64,000 nucleotides of DNA. Source: Hydractinia symbiolongicarpus (taxonomy: Eukaryota; Cnidaria; Hydrozoa; Anthoathecata; Hydractiniidae). The notes beneath the pieces were generated by a model, which was not told the origin of the DNA, did not search any database, and was given only the letters and a program-made list of their open reading frames with translations. Location of the stretch: contig NC_079876.1 in assembly GCF_029227915.1 (NCBI RefSeq), positions 30,539,828 to 30,603,827 of the forward strand. Direction: 5' to 3'. Both the position numbers and the translations under genes were made by a program. Positions 46,092-57,664 of the stretch are shown piece after piece; position 1 is the first letter of the stretch; each line of letters begins with the position of its first letter.

Positions 46092-47136
46092 TTAACGTAT
46101 AAGTCTGGGCTTAAGATTACATAGAGCAGCACATGCCTTGACAATCTCATCAGCATGCTGCATCATAGTAATAGGTAAAACAGTTTTCAAGATGCGGTAG
46201 AACTTCACACGATTAATAGCACGTTCCACATGTATTCGTAGATTGGCAATTTCTTTAGTGTTCTTGCACTCAGTTGATGTCATCTGACTTTTAATTCTAG
46301 CACCAGGTGGAACGCTCAAGCTACAAAATTTTAACAGTAGTTCTTCTCTTATTTGAAACCCTCTATCAGCCATTACTTTGTTGTCCCGTTCTAACAATTC
46401 ATAAAACCCACTATCCTTTGTTATATATCGATCGCTGGCCCGACCACCATAACAGTCAGATAAAAATGTTATGAAACCTGCAGGTGATATACCAATTAAG
46501 AATTTTATTGTGTTGTGGTGCTTGTAATCGGACCATGTAGCTGCTTGGTTTAGTAAAGACTTTGGTCTTGCAATAAACACCTCAGTACAGTCAATAATTA
46601 CTATGCATTTCGAGTGTCCAGTTTTAATAAAGGCATCAGGTAAATTGTCTCTAATCGCTTCTCTTGGTAGCCATACAACAAGAGCGTTGCCCAGAATTTT
46701 GCTTAAAATCTGTATCCATGTCGTGAAAGTGTTGGAACAAATAGTGGGTGAAATTCCGAAGCGGTCAGCAAGGTCTTCATTTAGTAAACCTAAACGCAAC
46801 CTCATCAAAGTTAGCAAAAATTCGTCACGATGTTGCTGGAGTAGAATAAGTACGTTTAACTTTGCTGTAGCTATTTGCACGTTTAGGGCCTCTCCAGTAT
46901 CTGATCTTAGATAAGTATGGGTTTAAAAGTTGAAATACTGATTCAAACATGGCAATAGATACTATGCCAGTGTAAAAATTCATTTTTTGGTCTGTCTTTA
47001 TTTTTCGCCATGTAGAAACACTTTTGTTAGTATTGAAGACTTTCACTCTGTTGGCAGTTTTAACTTGTAATGTTAACATATTTATTTTTTGATACAAGAG
47101 AATCGATAACATTTTTCTTGTAGCTACATCCCTCAC
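46092..47136 (-). pseudogene. DDE_Tnp_4 transposase (ISL2EU/Harbinger-like), frameshifted
   Basis: The minus-strand N-terminal part (47136-46885) includes 'KTDQKMNFYTGIVSIAMFES' and 'KIRYWRGPKRAN', the region that normally follows a THAP finger. After a frame change near 46880 the frame runs to 46092: a helix-turn-helix ('LRLGLLNEDLADRFGIS') and the DDE core, with 'VIIDCTEVFIARP' (first Asp), 'YGGRASDRYITKDSGF' (second Asp), 'VMADRGFQI' and 'LRIHVERAINRVKFY' (Glu). The catalytic residues look intact, so a single frameshift and the missing THAP domain are the main defects. It is convergent with the YqaJ gene, with about 480 bp between them. Confidence 0.8.
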
Positions 47137-47150
47137 ATTGCTGAGTTAAT

Positions 47151-47786
47151 GATGATGAAAAATAGGAATGTTCCGATACTGGTGAAAAGAATTGTATATA
47201 TATCACCCGTTATATCTTAGGAACCCTACTTGTTACGATTTATCTTATGTTAGGAACTCTACCCGTTATGATCTAGCATTTATTATTCAAGATTATAGCA
47301 TATCAGCAAGTCACAACATTGTCTCAGTTATTGATCTCATCCTTATACATGGCGTTGCGAGCAGTTTAATCATACCTACAACCTTCGATTCCTTGACGCT
47401 TGTTCCTTCAACAAACCAAGTCTCGAATCCATCATTCGTTTGTTCAAACGTGAACTCGAACTGTGTAAGTTATACAAACATTCAAAAAAAAAAAAAACTT
47501 TCACAGACCACTGAAAACTTGTTATTTCACTCGAAGTTATACGATTACACATACATCAAACATATTTGAACTTGCTGCATCATTTTACAGAACATTGTTT
47601 ACTCACTAATTCGCTTTGTTATCGCAATTGTATTCACTTTTCGTCGTTTTGTGAGTGCTCCGAACACTCTCGCTTGTTATTATTCCTTGGTCACACCGCC
47701 ATCTTGGATTTACGCCATCGTGGTCACACGCCGATTCGCTCTTCAAAGATTTCCCGCTATATCGCCGTACTCCGCCTTGAATTGCA
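47151..47786. other. Possible LTR or 5' region of the Gypsy remnant
   Basis: Sequence between the truncated transposon and the gag start. It may hold the LTR and leader of the Gypsy-like element, but no second LTR copy was found to confirm this. The 125-codon plus-strand frame here has no recognisable domain. Confidence 0.35.
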
Positions 47787-49447
47787 ATGTCGAACCCTGA
47801 GGACGCCGCCCCAACCGCCCCGACCCCCGCCGGCACCGATGCAACTACCGCCGCTCTGGCCATGGTGCTAGAAATGCAAAAGCAACAGAAAGTCATGCAG
47901 GAACAATGGACCCAATTCATGTCCCAAGTCACAGGATTTCGTAAACAACATTGTTTTGCTCTTCTAGGTTTACGTGTAAAGATTGTGATGCAGTGTATAT
48001 AGGCGAAACAAAAAGAAAGTTTAAGCAACGAGTACAAGAACATATGCGCGCAGTGAGAAACGGAGATGTGAAGAAAAACGAAATTGCGGACCACAGCTGG
48101 AGCAGAAGTCATCAGTTTAATTGGGATGAGAAGAAAATCATTGACAGAGAATCCAGAACAACGGCCAGGAAGATTAAAGAAACCATCAACAGTGTAGAAC
48201 GTAACAAACACATAAACAGCATCTCGTCTCAACTTCCTGAGATTTGGTTACCAGCCCTACAGAAGAAGTAGTTACCTACATCCAGGTCCGAAAATGTTAA
48301 TTACCGTAATTAACTGTAATTATCAGCTCGTTTCTGATTGGTTAATTTTTATGAATTTCGATCCTCTGCAATTATATAAATACATGCGCAAAATTTAAAA
48401 TCTCAAGCGATGCTCTGCAACTTTTCACGTAAATGTGACTGCGATGACCAAAACTGTGAAATATCGTATTCCAAAAATATGATTATGTCGCAAGTCATAG
48501 CAGGATTATTGAGCTCCTCCCATCGCACAAAGATCTTAAGTGAAATGACTTCCATAGAGACACTTACCCAAATGACAGACCACCTCCTTACACTCGAAGC
48601 AACCGCCCAAGCCACGGAGCACTTCAAACCATCATTGCCCGCCCAATCAGATGTAAGCGGCGTCAAATCCGACTACCAACGCAACAAACGTAGTGACTTA
48701 AGACAGAAGTCACAAGACAACAATCGCCCAAACTATCAGAAAGGAGATCGAAAATGCAGAGGATGTGGACACAACCGTCATCCAAAAGGAAGAGAGAAAT
48801 GCCCAGCACAAGGCAAAAAATGTAATAACTGTGGAAAACTTAACCATTTCGCGAATGTTTGCATGAGCAGTAAGACGAACGCCATTCAAGACGCCATTCA
48901 AGACGCCCCAGATCCATCCAACCCAGCCGGAACTTCCTTCCTTGGTAGCATCACCGAGTCCTTCTGACTAGATGGCGTACCTCACGGACAATGGGAAAAT
49001 GATAAATTCATCGAACAAAAACCATCCCCACAGCCAACAGTAAATATCTCTATTTCACTCAACTCATCTGCACATCAGAAACTTTGTAAATCGTTTTCTT
49101 TGAATAAACTTCAACCTACCAGAGTTAGCGCCATCGCTGATACTGGCGCTCAAACCTGTACAGCAGGAATAGAACTGCTTTCACAATTGAATTGTAGTAA
49201 AAACGCTTTGATAAAAACTCGACATCGTCTCCGTGCTGTGAACAATAACGACATCAGTATCAAAGGCGCAATCATTGCTGACATCACCGTCGGTACATCG
49301 ACCACCACAGAAATTGTTTACTTATGTGACAAAGTTAAAGGATTTTTTCTATCAAAAACAGCACTGAAAAAGTTGAACATCGTACACTCTACCTTCCCGG
49401 AGCAGATTGCAAGTCACTTTTTGTCATGCTACATCATAACAAAATGA
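47787..49447 (+). pseudogene. Ty3/Gypsy-like gag and protease remnant, interrupted
   Basis: The gag start (ATG 47787, 'MSNPEDAAPTAPTPAG', then a Gln-rich helix 'LEMQKQQKVMQEQWTQFMSQ') is cut at about 47940 by a Penelope-like fragment. After about 48405 gag resumes: 'CNFSRKCDCDDQNC', 'SQVIAGLLSSSHRTKILSEM', and two zinc knuckles ('CRGCGHNRHPKGREKC' and 'CNNCGKLNHFANVC'). Much of the gag middle is missing, so deletion accompanied the insertion. A retropepsin-like region follows in a new frame (49100-49447) with the active-site 'AIADTGAQTC' and 'IKGAIIADITV'. No reverse transcriptase or integrase core follows. The element is dead and lacks most of pol. Confidence 0.75.
47940..48404 (+). mobile_element. 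Penelope-like element 3' fragment (GIY-YIG endonuclease)
   Basis: The frame 47951-48271 encodes 'FTCKDCDAVYIGETKRKFKQ' and 'RVQEHMRAVRNGD', a GIY-YIG nuclease preceded by a CxxC, then 'IADHSWSRSHQFNWDEKKII', 'RKIKETINSV' and 'NSISSQLPEIWLPAL'. This is the C-terminal layout of Penelope-like polymerases. The reverse transcriptase is missing, so it is a 5'-truncated insertion of about 460 bp. About 130 bp of 3' untranslated sequence follow the stop before gag resumes. It lies in the gag of the Gypsy remnant, so it is younger than that element. Confidence 0.75.
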
Positions 49448-49476
49448 GCTAAATAAACGATGTTCATAAATAAAAC

Positions 49477-49929
49477 ATGTCAAACTCTAAACTTCAAGAG
49501 ATTTATTATTACCCTCAAAATTTATGGAAAGGACAAAGGGTTGTTCAAAATTTAAGAGGATTTGGCTTCAAGCCAAAGGAAATTAAGAAGTGGCTATCAA
49601 AACAAGCAGTTTTGCTTCTATATCGTACAAATTCCCTCAATAGAGATGAGTCATTATACCTTATTCAATATTTTTTGGGAAATGAAACTGTTGATATTAT
49701 ACTCGGAAATTTTAATGTGAATGCATTTAGCGATGATAACTATTTCCATGATTTTCTTACTGGATATAAACAAGTCGTAACCTCCCCAACTCATATATCA
49801 GGTTCACTTATTGACCATGTCTATATCCGTGAGAATGTTTTAAATACTTTTAAAATCGAGACCTTCGTTAAAACTGTCTATTTCAGTGATCACGATGCAA
49901 TCAGGCTTAAACTCTCTCTCTCTCTCTGA
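49477..49929 (+). pseudogene. Mosaic open frame: integrase-like start fused to endonuclease-like fragment
   Basis: A 150-residue frame from ATG. The first ~45 residues ('LQEIYYYPQNLWKGQ', 'FGFKPKEIKKWLSKQAV') resemble the N-terminal region of some eukaryotic transposon integrases. The rest ('VDIILGNFNVNAFSDDNYF', 'SPTHISGSLIDHVYI', 'VYFSDHDAIRLKLSL') resembles the C-terminal half of an AP-type endonuclease (GDFN-like, SDH). The frame is intact across the apparent join. It ends in a CT-repeat. It is probably a chance fusion of two element fragments; expression is unknown. Confidence 0.5.
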
Positions 49930-50765
49930 TTTAAAAAAAACGACCTTTACAGACGACTTCAAACAACTTTTTTCTTCGTGTTTTTAACCTCCTTTATTTT
50001 TTTTGGCATTTTAAACTTTTAAATTAATACTGTCCTCGATCGCAACGCATATAATTGCTTTCCAACATGTTTGCTTAAGGCGGAAATCTTCAAGCCACAG
50101 GGCTTTTTGTCGTATTTTTTAACCAAACACATGTATTGTCTAAACACTCACGCTGTCACGTGATTTGTTACTATAAAAGCAGATTACACTTTCAAACATT
50201 TAAATATAAAAAAGTAAAAGTTTAAAGCTTAAGAAAGAAGAATTATTACATTGCTCAAAACTTCGTAAGTATCATCATTACTTTACAATCCAATTTTTAA
50301 ATGTTTACAATGTTACGTTGTCATTAGCCCGTAATCTTCATCAAAAATTAAAGGGCATTTCTTAACATTGAGAAACACATGGTCACAACTCTAAAATTGT
50401 GCCTCTTTATATGCGTAGTTTAAAAATAAGTAGTTAAAATGCATACGTTTAGCAATTTTGGATTTTAAAACAATTCATCCACGAGAACTTAGAGGATGGA
50501 CGCTGTTTACGTCGTCACTCCATTGGCTTGCTAAAAGGGCATTTGTCTAATAAAAAAAAGAAGCAAATGTTACAGTTGTTATTGTGATCTAGTTATATTT
50601 GTAGCTGTAATCTATTCTAACTGCTTGTGCAATTCTTTTTTATTATGAAAAATTATGTAAAGTATAACAAGCGACACCACTAACTTATTACAACAGATCC
50701 TTAAGTAGGGATCGACAAGACGGCGCATCCAAGTTAGATATGTCACATATGCTCTTCTATTTGTA
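49930..50765. other. Non-coding stretch with possible promoter
   Basis: No coding exon is seen. A TATA-type box is listed separately. Near 50087-50120 'GGCGGAAATCTTCAAGCCAC' followed by AGGGCTTTTTGT resembles the end of the element at 55838-55875. Confidence 0.45.
50170..50270 (+). promoter_or_regulatory. Candidate TATA promoter and 5' exon
   Basis: CTATAAAAGCAG at about 50172-50183 is followed by a purine-rich leader and then by 'TTCGTAAGTATC' near 50263, a good splice-donor match. This could be a non-coding first exon of a plus-strand gene, but no downstream coding exon was identified. Confidence 0.25.
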
Positions 50766-51299
50766 CAGTAGACATCCGGTAATTCGAATGCCGCTTAATT
50801 CGAACTTTCCGTTATTTTGAATAAATTGCTAAGTCCCTTGAGTTTGGTTTAATAAAGTCTTATATTTTGAGCTGCTTAATTCGAACTCCGCTAATTCGAA
50901 CATTTCGCTAATTCGAACAATTTTTTAGTCCCAAGGCTACATTATGCTCGTTAATTCGACCTTGTTGTATATAAATGTTGTATATAAATGTTGTATATAA
51001 ATAAAATCTTATGGGGAAATAAAAAAAACGTTTTCTTTTTCTCATTTTTATTGCATCAATGGTGGCATCTTTCTTTCAATTTATCGATTAAATTGGCATT
51101 TCCAATAAAATGAAGTTTACAAGGAATTTTGAGACTTGCCCATCTCGAAGCAAACAACGTTAAAATATTTTTATTAAAAGTTGTAGTAAAGTTATAATAA
51201 AGTAAATAAACCTTTTCTGAACTTCCGATAATCCGAACATTCGTTAATTCAAACAAATAATTTAGTCCCTAGCGTGTTCGAATTAACGGACGTGTAGTG
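50766..51299. mobile_element. pogo/Tigger-like miniature element
   Basis: TA dinucleotides (50764-50765 and 51300-51301) flank ends CAGTAGACATCCGGTAATTC and, in reverse, CACTACACGTCCGTTAATTC. 'TAATTCGAAC' motifs recur near both ends. It is 534 bp, too short for a full transposase. A 13-bp unit (TTGTATATAAATG) is repeated three times near 50963-51003. Confidence 0.7.
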
Positions 51300-51301
51300 T
51301 A

Positions 51302-53837
51302 AATACCTTCTTGGAAAATAAATCGTCGGTAAAAAATAGCAGTCAACAAGCCAAAGATTCGTCGCTTTTTAACAACGATTTTTTACCGATAAAGTGTCTT
51401 TGTATATGCTAGTGCTCAATACCACAACGATGTTTTCAGCGTAAAATGTTCTCTACTTCCACTCGCCTTTGTCTATCTCAGATTACCTGACGTTTCATAA
51501 CTCATCATCTGAGTTGCAACAATAAAAATTGTTTACAGAAATTGAATACAGTGTCACACATTGGGTAACAAAACGTAATTTCGGTTATCTCTCCGGGTTT
51601 TGTTTTTTTGTTCTACTATTATTGTTGAAACAAAAACAAACCAATCATTCAAAAATTCGGAGATCAAAAGCAAAAATTTAAATTTAAAAAGTTAGATGAA
51701 AACTATCATTACATTCAGTCTGAAAAATCTATCAGTATAGCTTCTCCTTGGTGGGAATAAACCAATAGTGATGATAAAAACACTTTCAACCCACAAAGAA
51801 AGTAATTTAAGAACAATTATTAAATACAATCTTTTTTCTATATAACTGTACTTTTAAAGTTAAATATAAGATTTTCAAAGATATTACTTGCCAGTGTTCG
51901 GAGTATTTTTTTAAATGTTATAATACTAGAAGGAGGTTAACATCGCGTGGATATAACGCAGCAAACTGTACGAGCATGTATTCACACCGATCAACAAATA
52001 CAGGTGTGCAGTTTGTGTATAAGAGCATCATCATTCTTGAAATGCCTCTTTTACGAAGAGATCGACGCCCAGTCTGTAAAGCGCAAAAATTAAGCAAACT
52101 CTGGTGAAACTTTCACTAACAATAATTGTAGACTAATAACTCAATAACTTAGTTCCATTTGTATGTAGGTCATCTTGTCGGTGTAAAGATTGCTTCCTAA
52201 AATTGCAATTTTTTGCCAAAACAAAAATTGAAGGGTGGTCACTGCAACCTTGATCTTGTTTTTCGACCACAACTAAAACGTTATAGACAATACAGGCAAC
52301 ATCTCTCCCGAATCACAAGATAATTGAAGAATGTGAATCAAAGTGCTTAAATTGTTTTATAGATTAGACATATTTGGACTCGCGTAAATCAAAATCAAGA
52401 AATCATCGCATCATCGTAATTTCTTTTTAGGTTGTCACAGTATGGAATCGTCAAATTCAACAAATCATGTTAAGCAAACCAAATTCAAATGGAGCAAAAA
52501 GATATTGGACTCCATCAGAATTCATCGTAAAAATTACCAAGAAAACGTAAAGAGAAAAGAAGCTACAACGACAGAAAACGAACAAACAAACAAATACTCG
52601 CACGTTACTTTCGCAATTAAAGAAGAATTCTGAAGCTCTCGAAAAATACAATCACAAAGGAAAAACTGAATTTACTGGATGGTTTCACACAATTTATCCG
52701 CTTGTGCTTTAGGTTATTGTTGACACGAGTCTTACTTACAATATTTCTTGGAGTAGGAAGTCATTTTTGTATACGAGTATATGTGATTGGCATTTAAGCT
52801 CATCTATTTCCCTGCGACTTATGGCTGCTATTTCGTAGCAAATATGAACCCAGAATGCCTAGTAATAAAATGTTTAATTTATATATTTTAACGCATTGTA
52901 ATAAAAAAATTTTGTGCACAAATTTCTTTATCAAGGAAAGAAAAAAATGATGAAATGATGATGTGTTTGTGTAATTTTGTGTCAAAAAGGAGACACTCTA
53001 AAGGCTTTCAAATAATGAACTTTAATCGCGGATATACTGGGTTTGCAGTGAAACATCTCGGTATGTCAAACGGGTTCAATAATTCACTCATTTTTTTATT
53101 TCATTAAACTTGAAATAATTTTATATGGAACAAATTAATTACGCATATTTGAAAAAGAAAACTTCCTTCCAACTCATTTATTTTCGATTCCAATCTCGAA
53201 CATAACTATTTTAAGTCAAAAGTATTCAACATAAATATATTTAACATAATCCTGAAAATAAATAAAAAAAACACTTTCCATAAAAGCTTTTTCGGTCATA
53301 ATGCGAAACAAAGTATGAGCGGAATTTTGACTTATCACTTCTTACTCGTGATGAGTGGCCGAGCGACGATATTAAAAATAAAATGTAAGGTAGCTTTTTT
53401 TTTTAAGCAGATGTGACCACGTAAAGGCAGATAAACAAGGCAGAATTTAAAAAAAAAAATGGTGGAAAACGTCACTACTGACCAAGACGTTTAATTTAAA
53501 TAACGTTACTAGTTAGTTGGGCAAGTTTTAGAAACAGTGTGACTATTGGTCAAAAGTTGAATCTGCAATAACACAAATCAATTGTTATATAATTGCTTGT
53601 CAAAAATGAAATAGAAAATTAAAAAGGCACAAAGTCGATGAATCATATGGCAATATGGAAAGAATCATTTGATACTTTTACTCCAAACCCTTAAAAAGGT
53701 GTAGAAATCAGATAGGTAACCCTGTTTTAAAGACCGAGTGAGATGTGTTGGCCAAAAAGATATTCCCCCCTCCCATCCAAAAATTGACAAAGGACATGTT
53801 ACATTGCCATAAATTTTTGTTACCTCATATAAAATAA
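51302..53837. other. Mostly non-coding; one candidate exon
   Basis: Apart from the candidate exon at 51918-52073 I see no supported feature. The 63-codon frame at 52442-52633 starts at ATG and is Lys/Asn-rich, but lacks a domain or splice context. Confidence 0.45.
51918..52073 (-). CDS. Candidate terminal coding exon, unknown protein
   Basis: After a good acceptor (CTTTACAG at about 52081-52074) the minus strand is open for 51 codons, starting 'TGRRSLRKRGISRMMML' and ending 'NLLLVL' at a stop. It has three cysteines or dibasic sites in a Leu-rich context. The upstream exon was not found and I recognise no family. It may be a chance open frame. Confidence 0.25.
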   Translation of the reverse strand, partial: TGRRSLRKRGISRMMMLLYTNCTPVFVDRCEYMLVQFAALYPRDVNLLLVL

Positions 53838-54390
53838 AGGCGGCCCCCTTGTTTTACATTCCCTACTCACCAGCTGTACATTACGTCACTTACCTAAGGC
53901 GCAGTGGCGCTCTCAACCAATTAACATCTCACCATTACAGGTGCCTTTCACCTACAAATTATATTTACCCATAAAATCACGTGACTTAGTCTTCTTTAGT
54001 AACTAGATAGCACATTTTTTTCCTTTCCTTTTTCACCTCGCTAATAATCGCACGTGGTTTATTATCAATCACTAATCAAATCTGTTAAGGATGGCCAACA
54101 AACAAATCGAGAAAGAATTATTTAGAGGTAACCCTTTCGTTATAAACAGACCCTTCATAATGACCGACCGCTTACACCAGGTCGGGTTGTTTTGATTCTA
54201 TCACAGATCAATTTCACTACCCGAGCAGAAAGTTGTATAAGAAATAAGGTTTGTGCGTCTGATAAAGCTCTTGTTTCTTAGGTCATCCCTTTACCCACAC
54301 AACATCCTTTCTCTACATACGATACTTCGAATCCTTCACTGGAGAGTAGGGACACCCAATCAAAAAACAAAAAAACATTATATATTTTTA
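53838..54390 (-). repeat. Dispersed element, copy 2 (inverted relative to 26171-26605)
   Basis: The reverse complement matches copy 1 from 'TTTTGATTGGGTGTCCCTAC' through 'GTAAAACAAGGGGGCC'. It has extra internal sequence near 54110-54200 compared with copy 1. Confidence 0.65.
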
Positions 54391-54574
54391 AAGTCGAACA
54401 AAAGATGAAGTAAAATAACTTGATAATAATCAAAAGTATTTACAAGGACGTTAAGAGAAAAAATTGTAAGATCTTTTTCCTGACCTTCTGTTGCAATGAC
54501 GTCAAGTACTTGATTAATAATGCAACGGTTTTTTCACCTTTTTCTAGCCTCAAGAGGACTTTTAACTACATTCT

Positions 54575-55875
54575 TTTTGAATTTCCGCGCCCGAAGGCGT
54601 AGGAAATTCTTTAAAACCGTCGTTTTTTTCTTTTGGAGCATTTTTTGAGAAAAAATCGACCCTGGGATTTCACGTTCCTCTGATTTTATGTTACCTAAAT
54701 GTCATTTTAGGCCAAAATTGGTCCAAAAAGTAAAACTACTTTATTTTCGACAAAATTTGGCACAGTTAACAAAAAAGTATGCTGAACATGATGGTGACAT
54801 TAAAAATTTGATTTTTTGACACCTTAAATATCATTTTAGGCCAAAATTGGTCCAAAAATTAAAACTACTTCATTTTCAACAAAAATTGGCAAAGTTAACA
54901 AGAAAAGTATGCTGAACATGATGGTGACATTAAAATTTTGATTTTTTGCCACCTAAATATCATTTTAGGCCAAAATTGGTCCAAAAATTAAAACTACTTC
55001 ATTTTCAACGAAAATTGGCAAAGTTAACAAGAAAAGTATGCTGAACATGATGGTGACATTAAAATTTTGATTTTTTGCCACCTTAAATGTCATTTTAGGC
55101 CAAAATTGGTCCAAAAATTAAAACTACTTCATTTTCAACAAAAATTGGCAAAGTTAACAAGAAAAGTATGCTGAACATGATGGTGACATTAAAATTTTGA
55201 TTTTTTGCCCTCTCAAATGTCATTTTAGGCCAAAAGTGGTCCAAAAATTAAAACTACTTCATTTTCAACAAAAATTGGCAAAGTTAACAAGAAAAGTATG
55301 CTGAACATAATGGTGACATCAAAATATTGATTTTTGTCACCTAAATGCCATTTTAGGCCAAAATTGGTCCAAAAATTAAAACCACTTCATTTTCGGCCAA
55401 ATTTGGCACAGTTAACAAATAAAGTATGCTAAAAATGATGACGATACAAAAGTTTGATTTTTTGTCACCTAAATGTCATTGTAGGCCAAAAATTAAAACT
55501 ACTTTACTTTCGACAAAAATTGACACAGTTAATAAAAAAAACTATACTGAACATGATGGTGGCATCAAAATTTTGATTTTTTGTCAACTAAATGCCGCTT
55601 AAGACCATAAACGTTTCAATCGCAAGACTTTCAACCATGAATGATAGGCTGTATTTTTTGTTAGCAATTTTTTTAAAATGTGAGTTTAATATGACACGTT
55701 TCTTTTTGTTTGCGTTTGTTGTAAGATATAATGTCACTTGTGTGCTTTATCTTCAGAGCTTCATGCACCAAACCTCTTCGAATGTTTGGCACGATAACAC
55801 AACGAATTAGCAGGTTGTCATCAAATATTTTAGAAGCAAGCGGAAATTCTTAGAGCCCCCAGGGCTTCTTGTTTT
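54575..55875. mobile_element. Possible non-autonomous element enclosing the minisatellite
   Basis: The left side (54577-54610) reads 'GAATTTCCGCGCCCGAAGGC' and then AGGAAATTC. The right side (about 55838-55875) reads 'GCGGAAATTCTTAGAGCCCC', a related, partly inverted sequence, followed by AGGGCTTCTTG. The ~129-bp tandem repeat lies between. A similar right-type end occurs near 50087. The ends suggest a repeat family with a tandem core, but target duplications were not resolved. Confidence 0.4.
54660..55610 (+). repeat. ~129-bp minisatellite, seven to eight units
   Basis: 'CATTTTAGGCCAAAATTGG' recurs at about 54703, 54832, 54961, 55091, 55221, 55349 and, degraded, 55477 (spacing 128-130 bp). 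Inner units are more alike than outer ones. Each has 'AAAGTATGCTGAACATGATG' and 'TTTTGATTTTTTG'. No open frame spans the units. Confidence 0.9.
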
Positions 55876-57664
55876 ATTTGCTTCTGTAGACGAGCATTGT
55901 AAAGTCTTTTTCCGAGAAACTGTTGGTCGGTTTTGAACGTGTTAAAAGATGTTTTTGGTTGATGCGCATTTTCCGAAGTTGCAAGAGGGTACTGCAGGAT
56001 GTAGAAAGTGCAGAGGTGGTTTTGGTACTTTTTCTGTCTTAAAGAAGAATTATCCTTCGCGACAGTTCTTTAAAGAAGCCGGTAACTCGTACACACAAAC
56101 GAAATAATTTGCAAAAAATTTGATTTAAATAATTCGAATTCAATTCGATTAGGAAAAACTGTTTCACCTAAATTTCAGATTAAACACTTGTTTTGATAGA
56201 CCAAGTTTGGAATATAGTATTTTTTTTAGCGAAATGACTCCTTTAGCAATATAAACAAGATGCAGAGACTGCATAAACTATCTCACTTTTAAAAAGGTGC
56301 AAATCAATACACTCATAATAGTGACACACCCAATTCTGTTGTTTAATTCACACTTGAAAAAACCAAAGTGCTGTATGCAAGTTTACATGTGACCACAAAT
56401 CATGTTAAGTTTTGAAGCCTATTAAATAAATCTGGTCAGATGCTAAAAGAACTTTGAGACATAATACAATACATAAGATGTTAAAACAGGCTTGATCGAA
56501 ATAAACTTTTGTGGAAACAATATCAAAAATATGATGCTTCACGGTATACACGCTTTTTATAAAAATAACAAAATTCTAACCAGGCTGATCATTATTCTAT
56601 CTCTTCATTGTTTTTATTTCTCTGTATTTTTCTACAGAACACGCCTATTTCTTTTTCCTTGAAACACCGGACGAGTGATGAAGGGTGCTAACATAAAGCA
56701 ATGAGGAGAACGGTGTGATTGGGTAGCGAAGCTTAAATAGAGTGAGAATAGGGTACACATACACTCTTTTTTATAAGAATATGCTTTATAAGAATATCAT
56801 GCTGGGTTTTTCAGTTAAAAACAATAGGTAGACCTATTGTTTTTAACAATATTGTTTAAACAATAGAGAAATAAAAAATAATGGATTTAAGACCTTAATG
56901 CATCCGGTCAATGACGTGGACGTCGTGTTCAGTATTTTGAAGAAAAAAATAATATCTTATGCGCTCGCGAAGTGTTACTGCAAGCATTGTAATCATCATT
57001 TTACTTAAGTTATTTCATTTATGATAGTCACGAAATGGGCCTGGGCACAATCATGACGATATGATCACTACGGTTTAACTGATGGTTGTCTTTTTTTGGT
57101 TGTCTTCTTAATGACTTAACCGCTAGAACTAATTTCATAGACGAGGCAACAACAAACCAAATGGTTTAAAGACATCCTGTAGTGCTCCAGCCATTGGCTT
57201 TCGGCTAGTTATACATTAATACAAAATAATTTATTCCTCGTCCTTAGGTGGTCCAACAATGAAATACTTATTTTTACTTATTTATATTTTGCAAATACAA
57301 GAAACATTATTAAGATAATAACACAAGTTTGTACCTACGTAATACCTCAACAGTCAATTAAAAGTTATTAAAACTTCTAAGAAGTGACACAATAAGAAAA
57401 ATGCATCGTCATTGTGATAAATTAGGCAGTCCAATGCTATCGATTTTACAAAAAAAATTTAATTAGAATCTGTAAAAAACAAATAAATCAATAAGAAAAT
57501 ATATCATGACCCTCTTGGTTTGAAAAGAAATTATTTTTTTCTTTCCAACGCTTTTTACCGAGTTGTCTAAGTTTAAAAATAACTGATCAGTGCCGGTAGA
57601 AATCAATTAAATACAAAATTTTACAAATACATAAACAAAATACAAACAAAACAATCATTTGTAT
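55876..57664. other. Non-coding; includes the downstream side of the IRG-like gene
   Basis: I see no gene here. It includes a short inverted repeat around 'AAAAACAATAGGTAGACC' (56817-56850). The part next to 57665 is probably 3' UTR of the GTPase gene. Confidence 0.45.

Larger units (their letters stand above)
38892..47150. mobile_element. ISL2EU-like DNA transposon with nested DIRS insertion
   Basis: Two convergent transposon genes occur: a SAP-SWIM-YqaJ protein on plus (39058-39525 continued at 44390-45608) and a DDE_Tnp_4 transposase on minus (47136-46092). A transposase plus a YqaJ nuclease is the gene pair known from ISL2EU (IS4EU) elements. The left edge is where the satellite stops. 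No terminal inverted repeat could be paired with certainty, and the transposase lacks a THAP start, so the right end is probably truncated near the Gypsy remnants. Confidence 0.65.

Noticed and set aside
47192-47569. 125-codon plus-strand frame as a gene
   Set aside because: No recognisable domain; lies where a Gypsy LTR or leader is expected.
54660-55610. CRISPR array
   Set aside because: Units are about 129 bp without short repeats and unique spacers; this is a eukaryotic minisatellite.
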